DNA of 64,000 nucleotides from Hevea brasiliensis (Eukaryota > Streptophyta > Magnoliopsida > Malpighiales > Euphorbiaceae): the NCBI RefSeq assembly GCF_030052815.1, contig NC_079495.1, forward strand, positions 34,529,987 through 34,593,986, written 5' to 3'. The notes under the pieces were generated by a model, which was given only the letters and a program-made list of their open reading frames with translations, was not told the origin of the DNA and did no database searches. Shown one piece after another: positions 1 to 11,439 of the stretch. The position numbers were made by a program, and so were the translations under genes. Each line of letters opens with the position of its first letter. The first letter of the stretch is position 1.

Positions 1-104
1 CTCTCTTTGATTTAAGTATGGTTCCTAATAGTATAACTGTCCGAACAGACATTAGTTGTTGAAACATTAGAATATATGGAACTACTTAATGTGAGGGTGT
101 TACA
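1..104 (-). mobile_element. End of a gypsy-type LTR, cut by the window edge
   Basis: The stretch from about base 40 to 104 matches the closing parts of the solo LTRs ending at 57089 and 61066: the shared order is a CTGTCCGAACA block, a GAACAGTAGAAT-like block, a GGAACTAC block and a final GTGAGGGTGTTACA. In the element's own sense (minus strand) this would be the LTR start, TGTAACACCC. The other end lies outside the window, so a target duplication cannot be tested. Confidence 0.7.
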
Positions 105-1171
105 GAATTGGACTTTCCTAATTGTTGCACTATATTATTAGCTTAAGTTGGATTCTCCAAATTATGTTATTTTATTTTATATTATATGTGTTGAATCTAA
201 TTATGGGTTTTGAAAACAATAAGGCCTACTAAGGCATGAAAAGAAAAGAAAATTAGACAAACTACCTTCTGAGTGGTTTTTATCTCCGTATGGGTTTCGC
301 TTTTTGTGACACAAGCTCTTTCTTTGTTGAGCTTTGTCGACTGCCTCTTGCCCCTCAAGTGGGGGATGGCCCCTTTCTCCAACCTAGTGTAGGTCTACCC
401 TCAACCCACTGGGTGGGGTTGTAGATAGTTTTGTGGTGTGTTTTGGTTGCTTGCTAAATGGTGGTTCAACTGTGAGGGCTTTTTACACCTACGATGGAAC
501 ATGCAATGGTCGTGGTTCTAAGTTTAGCGATGGTAAGGCTCTCCTATTATAGATGCCTATTTATTGGTGGGATCAGGTCGTCAGTGACTAGTTTTTTCTA
601 GGATAAAGTCAAGATCTGTTGGGATCAACAAATTATCCATTTAGTTGCATAGTACCTCTTAGGGACGCTATCAATGCCAGTCTCTTGGGCATCCAACCTC
701 TCAATGGGCGGATATATAAAAGTGCTTTGTCTCGTGCCCATTATGCTCCCCTTAGTTTCGATCTGCTCTCCACCATGATTTGGGTACAATTATGTGATGC
801 TTGAGGGCCCTTTGGATTGTTTATCTTATGGGGGCCTTTTTTATGGTGGGGATTACTGTCTCCTAGCTTAGTGATTCCTTCTACTGCATTAAACTATTTT
901 GCCTGCTCAGAAACGACTTAGCTACAATTTAGATGTGAGGATGATGGCATTAGCTCTTACACATCCAGACCCACCTATTAGGTCAAGCCAAAATTAGGGT
1001 TTAGTTTAGTTGGGCCTTAGGCCTTTTATTTTGATTTGGATTGATTTAATCTTTCTTTAAACTCATATTTTGTGATTAATTTTATTAACTTTTTCATTTC
1101 TATAATATTACCTTTTAACACTTTATTCTATAACATCAGACAAATTCTAAGAACCTATTTGGCATAATTTT
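105..1171. other. Unassigned sequence between two LTR elements
   Basis: No gene is supported here. A 61-codon ORF at 619-804 contains a TATATAAAA string at 713-721 inside its own reading frame and has no recognisable domain. The 230-560 stretch is moderately GC-rich and could be old repeat or LINE-like DNA, but I see no motif that decides this. The last five bases (ATTTT, 1167-1171) are the left target duplication of the next element. Confidence 0.4.
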
Positions 1172-3635
1172 TGTCACGACCCAACCTATGGGCCGGACCG
1201 GCATTAGGACCTGGGCCAGCCTAAAGCCCCCGAGGCCCGTAGTAAGCCTTAACTATTCATTAACCCAACTCTAAGGCCCATTTGGGCCCAATATCAAGAA
1301 AACAAACGGACAGAGTCCGGCCATAAAATGGACTTTCCAACGGGGAGTTTTCGACTCACCCGACCTATAAACACAATAAACAATCCATTGGGGAGCTCAG
1401 CTCACCCTCCACATACTCATCAACATAATAATAAATGGGAGCTCAGCTCCCTCATCCAATCCATCAAACAGACTTAAAATATTAAGTTTACAGGTCCAAC
1501 ATGAATATAATATTACAGACCAATTTCAAATAATTACTGCTAACACATGCGGAAATTCTAGGAGTAATTAAAATTACACAATATTGATAAACAACTGCGA
1601 GGTAAAAGGCGAGTTAACCTGAACAAAATATCCTCCCCGTGGCTGTAAAAAATTTTGAACAGAGGAGCGTTCGACTCAGAGTAAAATATCAATCTTAACT
1701 ATAATCTCTATAACTATCTGAAACTAATTCAACCTGTAGAGTGAAATGCAACATACACAACATTTTCACATCATAACATCAAAAAGGTAATTTGGAGCAC
1801 TCACACACCCTGTAGTATCAATCATAACATATGTGAGCTGATCCCCTATACAGCTCTCTTAAATCCAACCTGGTGCCAGCGAATTACTCAAGCTCGGACT
1901 TCCACTTAATAACCAAATCGAGGGTCCCAGCGAATTACTCAAGCCGTGACTACCCCTCGAAGGATCGGGTCCCAGCGAATTACTCAAACCGTGGATCGCC
2001 TGGCCCTATCCATAGTCCACACCACATCACACGCACGCCAACGCACGCACACTGCTCCAAATTACCACAACAACATTCATGGCACGTTAACAGTTAAGAA
2101 TGCAACATAATTCGTGCCTAGAGTTTAACTACATAAATATATGCATATAAGTGATGCATGGGCATGCTGAACATATAATAATATCGAAATTACAATTAAA
2201 ATTAATATTTTACTCACAGACTTGACGACAAATTACTGTGGTGGCTGGGCGGAGGAAGAAGGCTGTCCCGGCTCACCTGACAATCATATTACATTTATTT
2301 AATACAATCTGACTCAATACAAATAAAGAAAAAGAACAAAAACGTCCTAAGTCGTGCGAAAATCCGCAGAGTCTCCCTATACCTAGGACCTACCCAACTC
2401 GCAAAAGGGCTAAAAACGCACTTCTATACTCACAATCCATACATCAACGGTTCAATCATATCACACAGCCCCTCTCCGCCCATCAAATCAATCATCCATC
2501 ACAATACGCAAAATTTCAATTTAGTCCTTATTATTGATCATTTTTGCAAAAACTGCCCAAACAAGCTCTAAAAATTATAAAACTTTGCCCCGCGGTCCTT
2601 AGCAATATTACTAAGCTATTGCAAAAAGAATCGTAATTTTCTAAGCTACCACGAATATTTTATGGATTTTTAATCCTATTTAAGCACTAGAAAATTACGT
2701 AAAAACTAGGTTCGGGTTTACCTTTGCCGATTCCGACTTCGGGGACGCGCTCGGGACATCTGACAATGGGGGGCTAGCCAAAACCTCGGCCCAATTCGGA
2801 GACTTTTCCGGCCACGGTCCGTTCGCCCAAATTTGCACTTGGTCAATCGCCGAATTTCCGCGAATCGAGGATACCTACACGAAGCCCATAACACGGGGGT
2901 TAGCACATAAATTTTTCAGAATTTTCTAAGCTCATTTAATGCTCGAAATTACACTGCGAAGTTCCGTGGGACCCACCGAAAAATGGTGTCGGAAAAATTC
3001 GAAATTTATGTCGTTGCGAAGCTCTCGACGAATGGAGCGTCTTTGGTGGCCTCGGTTTCCTCGTGATTCACGGTTTAGAAATCTAGCCCAAAAGTCGAAA
3101 TGGGCTAAAATCTTCCCGAGCAAAAATCGGACAAACCGCTCGATGGATTTCGGCGTTCTTGGTGTCTATGGAAAGCTCTCGAGTAGATGATTTTAGACAC
3201 AAGACCGGCCCAATCGGTGGCCGGATTTGGCGAGAAATCGAGCGACAGCGCAGGGAGGAGGAGAGAGAAAAGAAAGAGAAAAGAGAGGGACGACGCGGGA
3301 GAAGAAAAAGGAAAGGAGCGTTCGATTCGACCGGTCCGATCCGGTCCGGTTCGATTCGGCGGTTCGATTCGAATACAAAATTTTGAATTTTTACTCGCCT
3401 CGGACCAAACGAGGTCCAAAATTCAAAAATTCGTAAAACTCGAGAAAAATACGTAGACTCCAAATATATTTTTAGTTTTGCCACGTGGTCTTTAAATTAA
3501 TTTTTAAAATCATCAAAGTTTATATTTTGGAAAATCGAACCCGATTTTAAAATCAAAAATCTCAAAAATTCCTAAAATTTAAATAAAATTAAAATATCAA
3601 AAATACTCATAAATAATAAAATTTGGGGTGTTACA
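1172..3635 (-). repeat. 3' LTR of the Tekay-like element
   Basis: This is the 2464-bp partner of 8598-11085. Long AT-rich blocks, such as about 2090-2220, match the other LTR almost base for base. Differences gather in short GC-rich spots. It contains three units of a GAATTACTCAAG motif between 1875 and 1995. Overlapping ORFs at 3083-3484 on both strands come from a purine-biased, CpG-rich stretch and are not genes. Confidence 0.93.
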
Positions 3636-3648
3636 TTCTTCCTCCTTA
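3636..3648 (-). other. Polypurine tract of the Tekay-like element
   Basis: On the minus strand this reads TAAGGAGGAAGAA and abuts the TGTAACACC start of the 3' LTR, as expected for the plus-strand primer of reverse transcription. Confidence 0.85.
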
Positions 3649-3699
3649 CAGAAAATTCGTCCTCGAATTTTTTACACAAGCGTAATAAAACACATGATT

Positions 3700-5066
3700 A
3701 TGCATTGAACAAGTAAGGGTACTTGCTACGCATGTCCCGCTCTCGACTCCAGTGCACTCTTCCACCGATCGACTCCTCCACAAAACCTTAACCATAGGGA
3801 TCTGCTTTGGATCTCACTGTCTCACTTGGTAGTCCACTATGGCTACAGTCGCTCCTCAAATGTCAAGTTCTCTTTTAGCTCTATCACATCCTAGTGCAGA
3901 CATGAGAAGGATCAGAATGTATTTCCGAGCATGGAGATGTGAAACACGGGATGAACGTGAGAAAGGTTGGGTGGTAGCTCCAACCGTGAGCAAGCTGCTC
4001 CAACTCTATCGGTAACCTCAAAGGTCCGATATACCGAGGTGCCAACTTGCCCTTCTTTCCAAATCTCATGACTCCCTTCATTGGAGAAACCTTCAGAATA
4101 CATAGTCGCCATCGCAAACTCCACATCCCTCCGTCGAGGTCTGCATAACTCTTACGCCATCGAAAGCTGTCCTCGCCGTTCCTCGATTAAAGGAACTACC
4201 TCAAGTGTACCGCACTAGGTCTACATCATGCACTTTCGCTTCCCCATTTCTGTCCAACACAGAGTAGACCTACAATTTCAACAATATAATTCCTCATAGT
4301 GTGACAACCCTATCTTTGGAGTGATAATCGTTGTTGTAGGCAAACTCCACGAGCTAGTCGCTCATCCCATCGACCTCCAAAATCCAAGACACTCATGCGA
4401 AGCATGTCTTCGATGTTTGGATCGCCCTTTCGACTGTCCGTCTGCATCGAGGTGGAAGGTCATCAAGTTCAACTGTGTGCCAAGTGCCTCCTGCAACTTT
4501 CTCCAAAACCGAGAAGTGAACTGGGGCCCTCTGTCAGATATTATGGAAGCCGGAACTCCATGCAATCTGACTATTTCTCGAATGTAGAGCCGGGCATACT
4601 GTGCCACAGAGTATGTAGTCTTTACAGGTAAGAAGTGAGCTGATTTGGTCAAGCGGTCTACAATTACCCATATCGAGTCATATCCTCGCGTGGTACGAGG
4701 CAACCCAGTCACAAAATCCATAGTAATCATTTCCCACTTCCATTCTGGGATAGGGAGCTCTTGAAGCTTCACAGACGGTCTCTGGTGTTCAAACTTCACC
4801 TTCTGACAAGTCAAGCACTTGGACACAAAGTCTGCGATGTCTCTCTTCATGCCATTCCACCAATAGCTATCTTTCACATCATGGTACATCTTGGTGGAAC
4901 CTGGATGGACACTGTAAAGTGTGTAGTGTGCCTCTTGCATGATTTCATTTCTGAGATTGTCCACATCGGGCACACATATCCTAGAACCTTGCACTAGGGC
5001 GCCATCATTGGCAAATCCAAACTCACCACCTTCACCTTGCTGTACTCTTTCTATGATCTTCATCAA
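3700..5066 (-). pseudogene. Integrase and chromodomain region of the Tekay-like pol
   Basis: The longest frame, 4362-5066, shows an HHCC zinc-binding module (histidines followed by CLTCQK), the segment ITMDFVTGLPRT, a VDRLTKSAHFLP stretch carrying the first core aspartate and SDRGPQFTSRFW carrying the second. The frame breaks before the conserved glutamate. Residues of the C-terminal GPY/F-like module (GKLAPRYIGP) and the HISML segment appear in other frames at 3884-4126, followed by a degraded chromodomain between about 3740 and 3880. The enzyme would have inserted the cDNA copy, and the chromodomain would have directed it to chromatin. Several frameshifts make this copy non-functional. Confidence 0.88.
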
Positions 5067-5099
5067 TTGTTGGTCTCGTGGCCGGAAACTCTAACTCTG

Positions 5100-6640
5100 T
5101 CCCTCAAGTCCGGCCTCACCAAAAGTGAGCCAACAATACCCCCTCATCTGACAGATCTAGGATTAAACCTTGATCCATCAACTCATGTACCTCCCGAATC
5201 AACGGTCTCTTCTCTACTGAAATGTGCGCCAAACCGCTGTAAGATTTTCTCGCCGAGCATCCGCCACAACATTGGCCTTTCTGGGTGGTACCGATGGTGC
5301 AATCATAGTCTTCGTAAGCTGCATCCATCTCCTCTGTCTCAAGTTCAAGTCCCTCTGTTGGAAGATGTACTTTAAACTCTTGTGGTCGGTGTATATCTCG
5401 CACACTTCACCGTACAGGTAGTGTCTCCAGATTTTAAGTGCAAAGACTACAGCCGCCATTTCCAAATCATGGGTGGGGTAGTTCTGCTCATGCCTCTTCA
5501 CCGCCTTGAAGCATAAGCCACTACCTTTCCATTCTCGCATCAAAACACACCCTAGGCCAACTCGAGGCGTCCACAAGACACGGCGTATCCTTCACCACTC
5601 ACAGGTAGTGTCAACACAGGGGCAGTGGTTAGACACTCCTTGAGCTTCTGGAAACTCACCTCACAGTCATCTGTCCAAATGAATGGAACATTCTTCCTGG
5701 TCAACTTAGTTAGGGGAGCCGCTATCCTGGAGAAATCTTGCACAAAACGCCTGTAGTAGCCAGCTAAACCCAGAAAACTTCGCACCTCAGTGACTGTTGT
5801 AGGCCTAAGCCAATCGATTCTGACTTCACTTTTCTTGGGATCCACTTGAATACCGTCACTTGAAACCACGTGTCCCAAGAATGAGATGCTTTCTAGCCAA
5901 AATTCACATTTCGAAAATTTGGCGTATAGCTGGTGCTCCCTCAAAATCTGCAACACCATCCTCAAGTGCCACACGTGTTCTTCCTCGGTCTGAGAGTATA
6001 CCAGAATGTCATCTATGAATACGATGATAAAACGGTCCAAAAATGGCTTGAACACCCTGTTCATCAAGTCCATGAAGGCTGCTGGTGCATTAGTGAGTCC
6101 AAAAGACATCACCAAGAACTCATAATGACCATATCTTGTCCTGAAAGCCATTTTGGACACGTCCTCATTCCTGATTCTCAATTGATGGTAGCTCGACCGC
6201 AGTCTATCTTGAAAAGAATCTAGCTCCTTGAGCCGATCAAACAAATCATCGATCCGAGGAAGTGGATACTTGTTCTTCACAAATACCTTGTTCACCGTCT
6301 GTAGTCGATACACAACCTCAATGACCCATCCTTCTTTTCACAAATAGAACAGAGCACCCTGTGGTGAAGTGCTCGGACGTATGAAACCCTTGTCCAAAAG
6401 CTCCTGTAGTTGCTCCTTCACTCTTTCAATTCACTGGTGCCATCCTGTAAGGTGGCATCGATATGGGGTTTGTACTAATAACATCAATGCAGAACTCTAT
6501 TCCCTTTCTCGTGGCAACCGGGAAGCTCTTCAGGAAGACATCCATGAATTCTCCGACAACAGAACATTTTCCATGCCGACACCTTCTACGGATGTATCTC
6601 TCACCAATGCCAAATACCCTTGGCATCCACGCCTCAACAT
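5100..6640 (-). pseudogene. Reverse transcriptase and RNase H region of the Tekay-like pol
   Basis: A fragment at 6426-6626 carries the entry segment with VVGEFMDVF and MPPYRMAP. The main frame, 5552-6313, holds the palm: [50 protein letters not shown] and the catalytic FIDDILVYS (about 5990-6033), then [11 protein letters not shown] and the [12 protein letters not shown] connection. RNase H follows in 5116-5576 ([11 protein letters not shown], then KANVVADA). At least two frame changes separate RT from RNase H and the entry segment from RT. RT would copy the element RNA and RNase H would degrade the RNA strand. The motifs are well preserved for a dead copy, so it is either young or its consensus is imperfect. 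Confidence 0.92.
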
Positions 6641-7060
6641 TTTTACGGCACTAATTGCGACACCAAATTATATGGAGCCACGCTCTGTCACCATCAAAGC
6701 TAAACTCTTCCACACCGATGTGGAAGTATACCTTTGTTCCTGGTCTAAGGTGGCATAATGAGTTGCCAACCACCCATCCCGTGATTACATCGAAATCCAT
6801 TCATCGGTAGAGGAACCAAGTCTTCCGGGAGGATCTTTCCATCCACTACCACCGGGCTACCCGGAAATACCATGTCTACATCAATGTTGTAACAAAGTGT
6901 GGAAGATACCTACAAAGTGCAATATAAGGATTAAGGGTTTCTACCCAACCTCATGGCAAATACAGGAGACAAATGAGTGCGTAGCACCGGATCTATCAAA
7001 ACACGAGCCTCATAAGAATGTACCGGAAGAATACCGCCACAACCGCATTGGAAGCTCCGA
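6640..7060 (-). pseudogene. Degraded aspartic protease of the Tekay-like element
   Basis: At about 6950-7010 the minus strand encodes ARVLID followed by an interrupted active-site region. The glycine-threonine part of the expected D-x-G-A-T motif is knocked out of frame by a single missing base in a GG run. Downstream residues SPVFAMRLG continue in the shifted frame. Beyond this I could not follow a continuous protease frame to the RT segment starting near 6626. The protease would have processed the gag-pol polyprotein. Confidence 0.7.
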
Positions 7061-8371
7061 GCATCCTGGTGGGTCGGTGAAAACTCGAGCTTGACCCCTA
7101 CCCCGAGTGGCGTAACCACGACATCGACTTCTACCTCCGACCGCCTCCAAATCCACGTCCCCTTGTCCTCGGCCTGGCCATCGAATCGATCGCCGCCATG
7201 TTGGAAGCACCGGATACAATCGCCGAGGAACATTCGCAATGTAACCCCGTGACCCCATCCGTGGCTCATCAACATGGGGCATTCTCTAGCAAAGTGACCC
7301 GGTTGGCCACACCTGAAGCATACTCCTGATCCCATCAAACAAGGTCCTGAATGTCCTCTTCCACACTGTGCACAAGGTGCCAAGGAGGATCCTGAACCAG
7401 ACCCAGAACTACTGTACCCCGAACTGTTACCACTGCTGGATCCGTACCCTGGTCTGAATCCTCGTGGTCGGTGTCTGAAACCACTTCTCTTGCTCCTACC
7501 CTTTCCTCTGTAATTACCCTGGCCACCACTGTCCGGAGTACCCATGGAAGGGACACCTGAGGAACCCTCTGCTCTGTTTTTCTTTGCTCTTCCGCTGTCA
7601 TCCACAGCATAACTGATCTCAATCTGTCTAGCTCGATCAACCACCACATCGAAAGACTGATCCGACATCATGGCCAGGTTCGCATACCTCCTGTCAAGCC
7701 CCTTTAGGAACCTCTTCACCTTCATAGTTTCTGTAGCTCTACTTTGTAGGGGCATATCTGCTCAATTCAGAAATTGCAGAGCATATTCATCTGCTGCACT
7801 GCCATTCTGTCTTAAGGCCTCAAAGGCCCACCGCTTCGATCTCAAGCTTTCGCACAAACCGATTGATAAAAGTTCCACAACCGAGCCCATGTCAAACCCT
7901 CCATCCGGGGTAACAAGTAGTCATTCATCCATTGCCTCGGCATGGGACCCATGAAGTGCTGCATACATTCTATCAATCTTCTATCACCAATCAGACTGCT
8001 CTCGCCGTCAGGAATCCAAAAACCGATATGCATCGTCTGACACATCATAGGAACCAGGCACCAACTTCTTAAAATTTATGATCTATTTGTAAGGTTCCCC
8101 TCTTGGTGCGGTGGATCGCTACTGTGGAGGGTGGACCATATACTGCGCCATCATGTCGATGGTTCTCTGCAGACCAGCTAGAGTAGCTGCCATGGGGTCC
8201 ATGGGACCCTGTGCCATGAAAGACTGTTCCTGAACTGTGGGTAGCTGCTCTTCTACTTGAGCAGCTCTAGGCCTCCTACCCCGCCTCCTCGGGGCAGGCG
8301 CCTCATCCTGTGCCGACACCTCGTCAGGCACATCCGTTCTCGTGCGAGGCAGCTCTCCTGCTTCTACGCAT
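6931..8371 (-). pseudogene. gag of the Tekay-like element, frameshifted
   Basis: A likely start codon lies at 8369-8371, followed by an arginine-rich N-terminus that shifts frame into 8119-8331 (RRRGRRPRAA, then a predicted helical segment). Capsid-like sequence appears at 7842-8048 (LIECMQHFMG) and 6931-7755 (MKVKRFLKGLDRRYANLAMM). The latter contains a Ser/Gly-rich linker and the CCHC knuckle CFRCGQPGHFAREC at 7279-7320, preceded by another Cys-rich module. Gag would form the particle and bind genomic RNA. It is broken into at least three frames, and the C-terminal frame runs into the protease. Confidence 0.88.
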
Positions 8372-8581
8372 TTTCCTGAAATTCAGCAGCATTAGCCCAC
8401 AAAATTCAAAACTGCACATTGCACAGCTCTATAGACTCATATTTATACATAAAATATGGAGCAGAAACTAGAAGCAAAGATGACAATGCAAGACGAATGT
8501 GGACCCTATTTTTCCGCATGTGACTCCTATTAGACTTTTCCCAACACTTTAGACAACATTCCCTAAGAATCTGGAGCCTAA

Positions 8582-8593
8582 GCTCTGATACCA
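8582..8593 (-). other. Primer-binding site (initiator Met tRNA)
   Basis: On the minus strand this is TGGTATCAGAGC, complementary to the 3' end of plant initiator tRNA-Met. It lies four bases downstream of the 5' LTR end (TGACA, ending at 8598). Confidence 0.92.
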
Positions 8594-8597
8594 CATT

Positions 8598-11085
8598 TGT
8601 CACGACCCAACCTATGGGCCGGACCAAGACTAGGACACAGGCGACCTAAAGCCCCCGAGGCCCGTAGTAAGCCTTAACTATTCATTAACCCAACTCTAAG
8701 GCCCATTTGGGCCCAATATCAAGAAAACAAACGGACAGAGTCCGGCCATAAACTGGACTTTCCAACGGGGAGTTTTCGACTCACCCGACCTGTAAACACA
8801 ATAAACAATCCATTGGGGAGCTCAGCTCACCCTCCACATACTCATCAACATAATAATAAATGGGAGCTCAGCTCCCTCATCCAATCCATCAAACAGACTT
8901 AAAATATTAAGTTTACAGGTCCAACATGAATATAATATTACAGACCAATTTCAAATAATTACTGCTAACACATGCGGAAATTCTAGGAGTAATTAAAATT
9001 ACACAATATTGATAAACAACCTGCGAGGTAAAAAGGCAGGTTAACCCAGAACAAAATATCCTCCTGTGGCCTGTAAAAAATTTTGAACAGGAGTGAGCGT
9101 TCGACTCAGAGAGTAAAATATCAATCTTAACTATAATCTCTATAACTATCTGAAACTAATGCAACCTGTAGAGTGAAATGCAACATACACAACATTTTCA
9201 CATCATAACATCAAAAAGGTAATTTGGAGCACTCACACACCCTGTAGTATCAATCATAACATATGGGAGCTGATCCCTTATACTCTCTTAAATCCAACCT
9301 CGTGCCGGTAATTACTCAAGCTCGGACTTCCACTTAATAACCAAATCGAGGGTCCCAATAATTACTCAAGCCGTGACTACCCTCGAAGGATCGGGTCCCA
9401 ATTACTCAAGCCGTGGATCGCCTGGCCCTATCCATAGTCCACACCACATCACACGCACGCCAACGCACGCACACTGCTCCAAATTACCACAACAACATTC
9501 ATGGCACGTTAACAGTTAAGAATGCAACATAATTCGTGCCTAGAGTTTAACTACATAAATATATGCATATAAGTGATGCATGGGCATGCTGAACATATAA
9601 TAATATCGAAATTACAATTAAAATTAATATTTTACTCACGCACTTGACGACAAATTACCGTGTGCGGCCGGGCGGAGGAAGAAGGCATCGGCTCACGACA
9701 ATCATATTACATTTATTTAATACAATCGACTCAATACAAATAAAGAAAAGACCAATTACGCCCTAAGTCGTGCCGAAAATCCCAGTGAGTCTCCCCTATA
9801 CCTAGGACCTACCCATCCTGCAAAAGGGCTAACAACGCACTTCTATACTCACTATCCTGACTTCAACAGTTCAATCTTATCACTCAGCCCCTCGTGGTCC
9901 CATCAAATCAATCATCCATCACAATACGCAAAATTTCAATTTAGTCCTTATTATTGATCATTTTTGCAAAACCGCCAAACAAGCTCTAAAAATTATAAAA
10001 CTTTGCCGCGGTCCTTAGCAATATTACTAAGCTATTGCAAAAGAATCGTAATTTTCTAAGCTACCACGAATATTTTATGGATTTTTAATCCTATTTAAGC
10101 ACTAGAAAATTACGTAAAAACTAGGTTCGGGTTTACCTTTGCCGATTCCGACTTCGGGACGCCGGGACGTCGACAATGGGGCTAGCCAAAACCTCGGCCC
10201 AATTCGAGACTTTTCCGGCCACGGTCCGTTCGGCCCGAAATTTGCGAACCGGTCAATCGCCGAATTTCCGCGAATCGAGGATACCTACACGAAGCCCATA
10301 ACACGGGGTTAGCACATAAATTTTTCAGAATTTTCTAAGCTCATTTAATGCTCGAAATTACATCGCGAAGTTCCGTGGGACCCACCAAAAATGGTGTCGG
10401 AAAAATTCGAAATTTATGTCGCGAAGCTCTCGACGAATGGAGCGTCTGGTGGCCTCGGTTTCTCGTGGGATTCACGGCCGAGAAATCTAGCCCAAAAGTC
10501 GAAATGGGCTAAAATCTTCCCGAGCAAAAATCGGACAAACCGCTCGATGGATTTCGGCGTTCTTGGTGTCTATGGAAAGCTCTCGCCGAGTAGATGATTT
10601 TAGACACAAGACCCTCCAATTGGTGGCCGGATCGGCAGGATTTGGCCGAGAAATCGAGATGCGCGCTGCGGCGCAGGGGAGGGGAGGAGAGAGAAAAGAA
10701 AGAGAAAAGAGAGGGACGACGCGCGCGGGAGAAGAAAAAGGAAAGGGAGCCGGTTCGATTCGACCGGTCCGACCCGGTCCGGTTCGATTCGGCCGGTTCG
10801 ATTCGAAATACAAAATTTTGAATTTTTACTCTGCCTCGGGACCGAAAACGAGGTCCAAAAATTCCGAAAAAATTCCGTAAAACTCAGAAAAATACGTAGA
10901 CTCCAAATATATTTTTAGTTTTGCCACGTGGTCTTTAAATTAATTTTTAAAAATCATCAAAGTTTATATTTTCGGAAAATCGAACCCGATTTTTAAAATC
11001 CGAAAAATCTCAAAAAAATTCCTAAAATTTAAATAAAATTAAAATATCAAAAATACTCATAAATAATAAAATTTGGGGTGTTACA
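8598..11085 (-). repeat. 5' LTR of the Tekay-like element
   Basis: This 2488-bp LTR lies next to the primer-binding site and holds the element promoter in minus-strand sense. Its ends match those of 1172-3635 and the right target duplication ATTTT follows at 11086-11090. Compared with its partner it carries many 1-14-bp indels in GC-rich spots while long AT-rich tracts are unchanged. Confidence 0.93.
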
Positions 11086-11090
11086 ATTTT

Positions 11091-11439
11091 GTTTTCTATT
11101 TTTATTTTTATTGTCTGATTTTAAAATTTTATTTCTTAGAAAATAAGTTGATGAAATTAGAAAAAAAATTATTATTTTTCTATATTGCAAAATTTTATTT
11201 TTTATTTTTTAAAAATAAATATATTTTACAAACAACAAAAATTTATAAAATAAAAGAACCAAAACGGTATGGATTAGAAATTGGCATTTAGGAAAAATAA
11301 ATGAGTTGCGAAGTAACACATCAGATACCTCCTTTTGAAATGGAAGTGTCACGAGTTTTGCGTGATCATATTTGTTGAATTGCTGCAACATTTTTTTTTC
11401 CAAAAGTTTGTTAATGAAATGAGATTAATAATATTTAAA
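11091..11439. other. AT-rich spacer between two related chromovirus copies
   Basis: This is very A+T-rich sequence with homopolymer runs. Short ORFs on both strands are compositional. It occupies the place where the LTR of the older downstream element would be expected, but no LTR similarity is visible. Confidence 0.5.

Larger units (their letters stand above)
1172..11085 (-). mobile_element. Full-length Ty3/gypsy chromovirus (Tekay/Del-like), coding regions decayed
   Basis: Two LTRs of about 2.5 kb (1172-3635 and 8598-11085) enclose a 5-kb interior. In element sense each LTR starts TGTAACACCCC and ends GGGTCGTGACA. The copy is flanked by a perfect 5-bp target duplication, ATTTT (1167-1171 and 11086-11090). 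A Met-tRNA primer site lies beside the right (5') LTR and a purine tract beside the left (3') LTR. In minus-strand order the interior encodes gag with a CCHC knuckle, an aspartic protease, reverse transcriptase with FIDD, RNase H, integrase and a C-terminal chromodomain region. That order and the integrase-chromodomain tail place it among plant chromoviruses; long LTRs with this PBS suggest the Tekay/Del clade. Frameshifts and stops separate every domain, so it cannot encode an intact polyprotein. Confidence 0.95.

Noticed and set aside
619..804. A 61-codon ORF with a TATATAAAA string
   Set aside because: The TATA string is inside the ORF, not before it, and the protein shows no recognisable feature.
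3083..3484. Overlapping ORFs on both strands
   Set aside because: They lie in the purine- and CpG-rich part of an LTR; the other LTR gives different frames and no domain appears.
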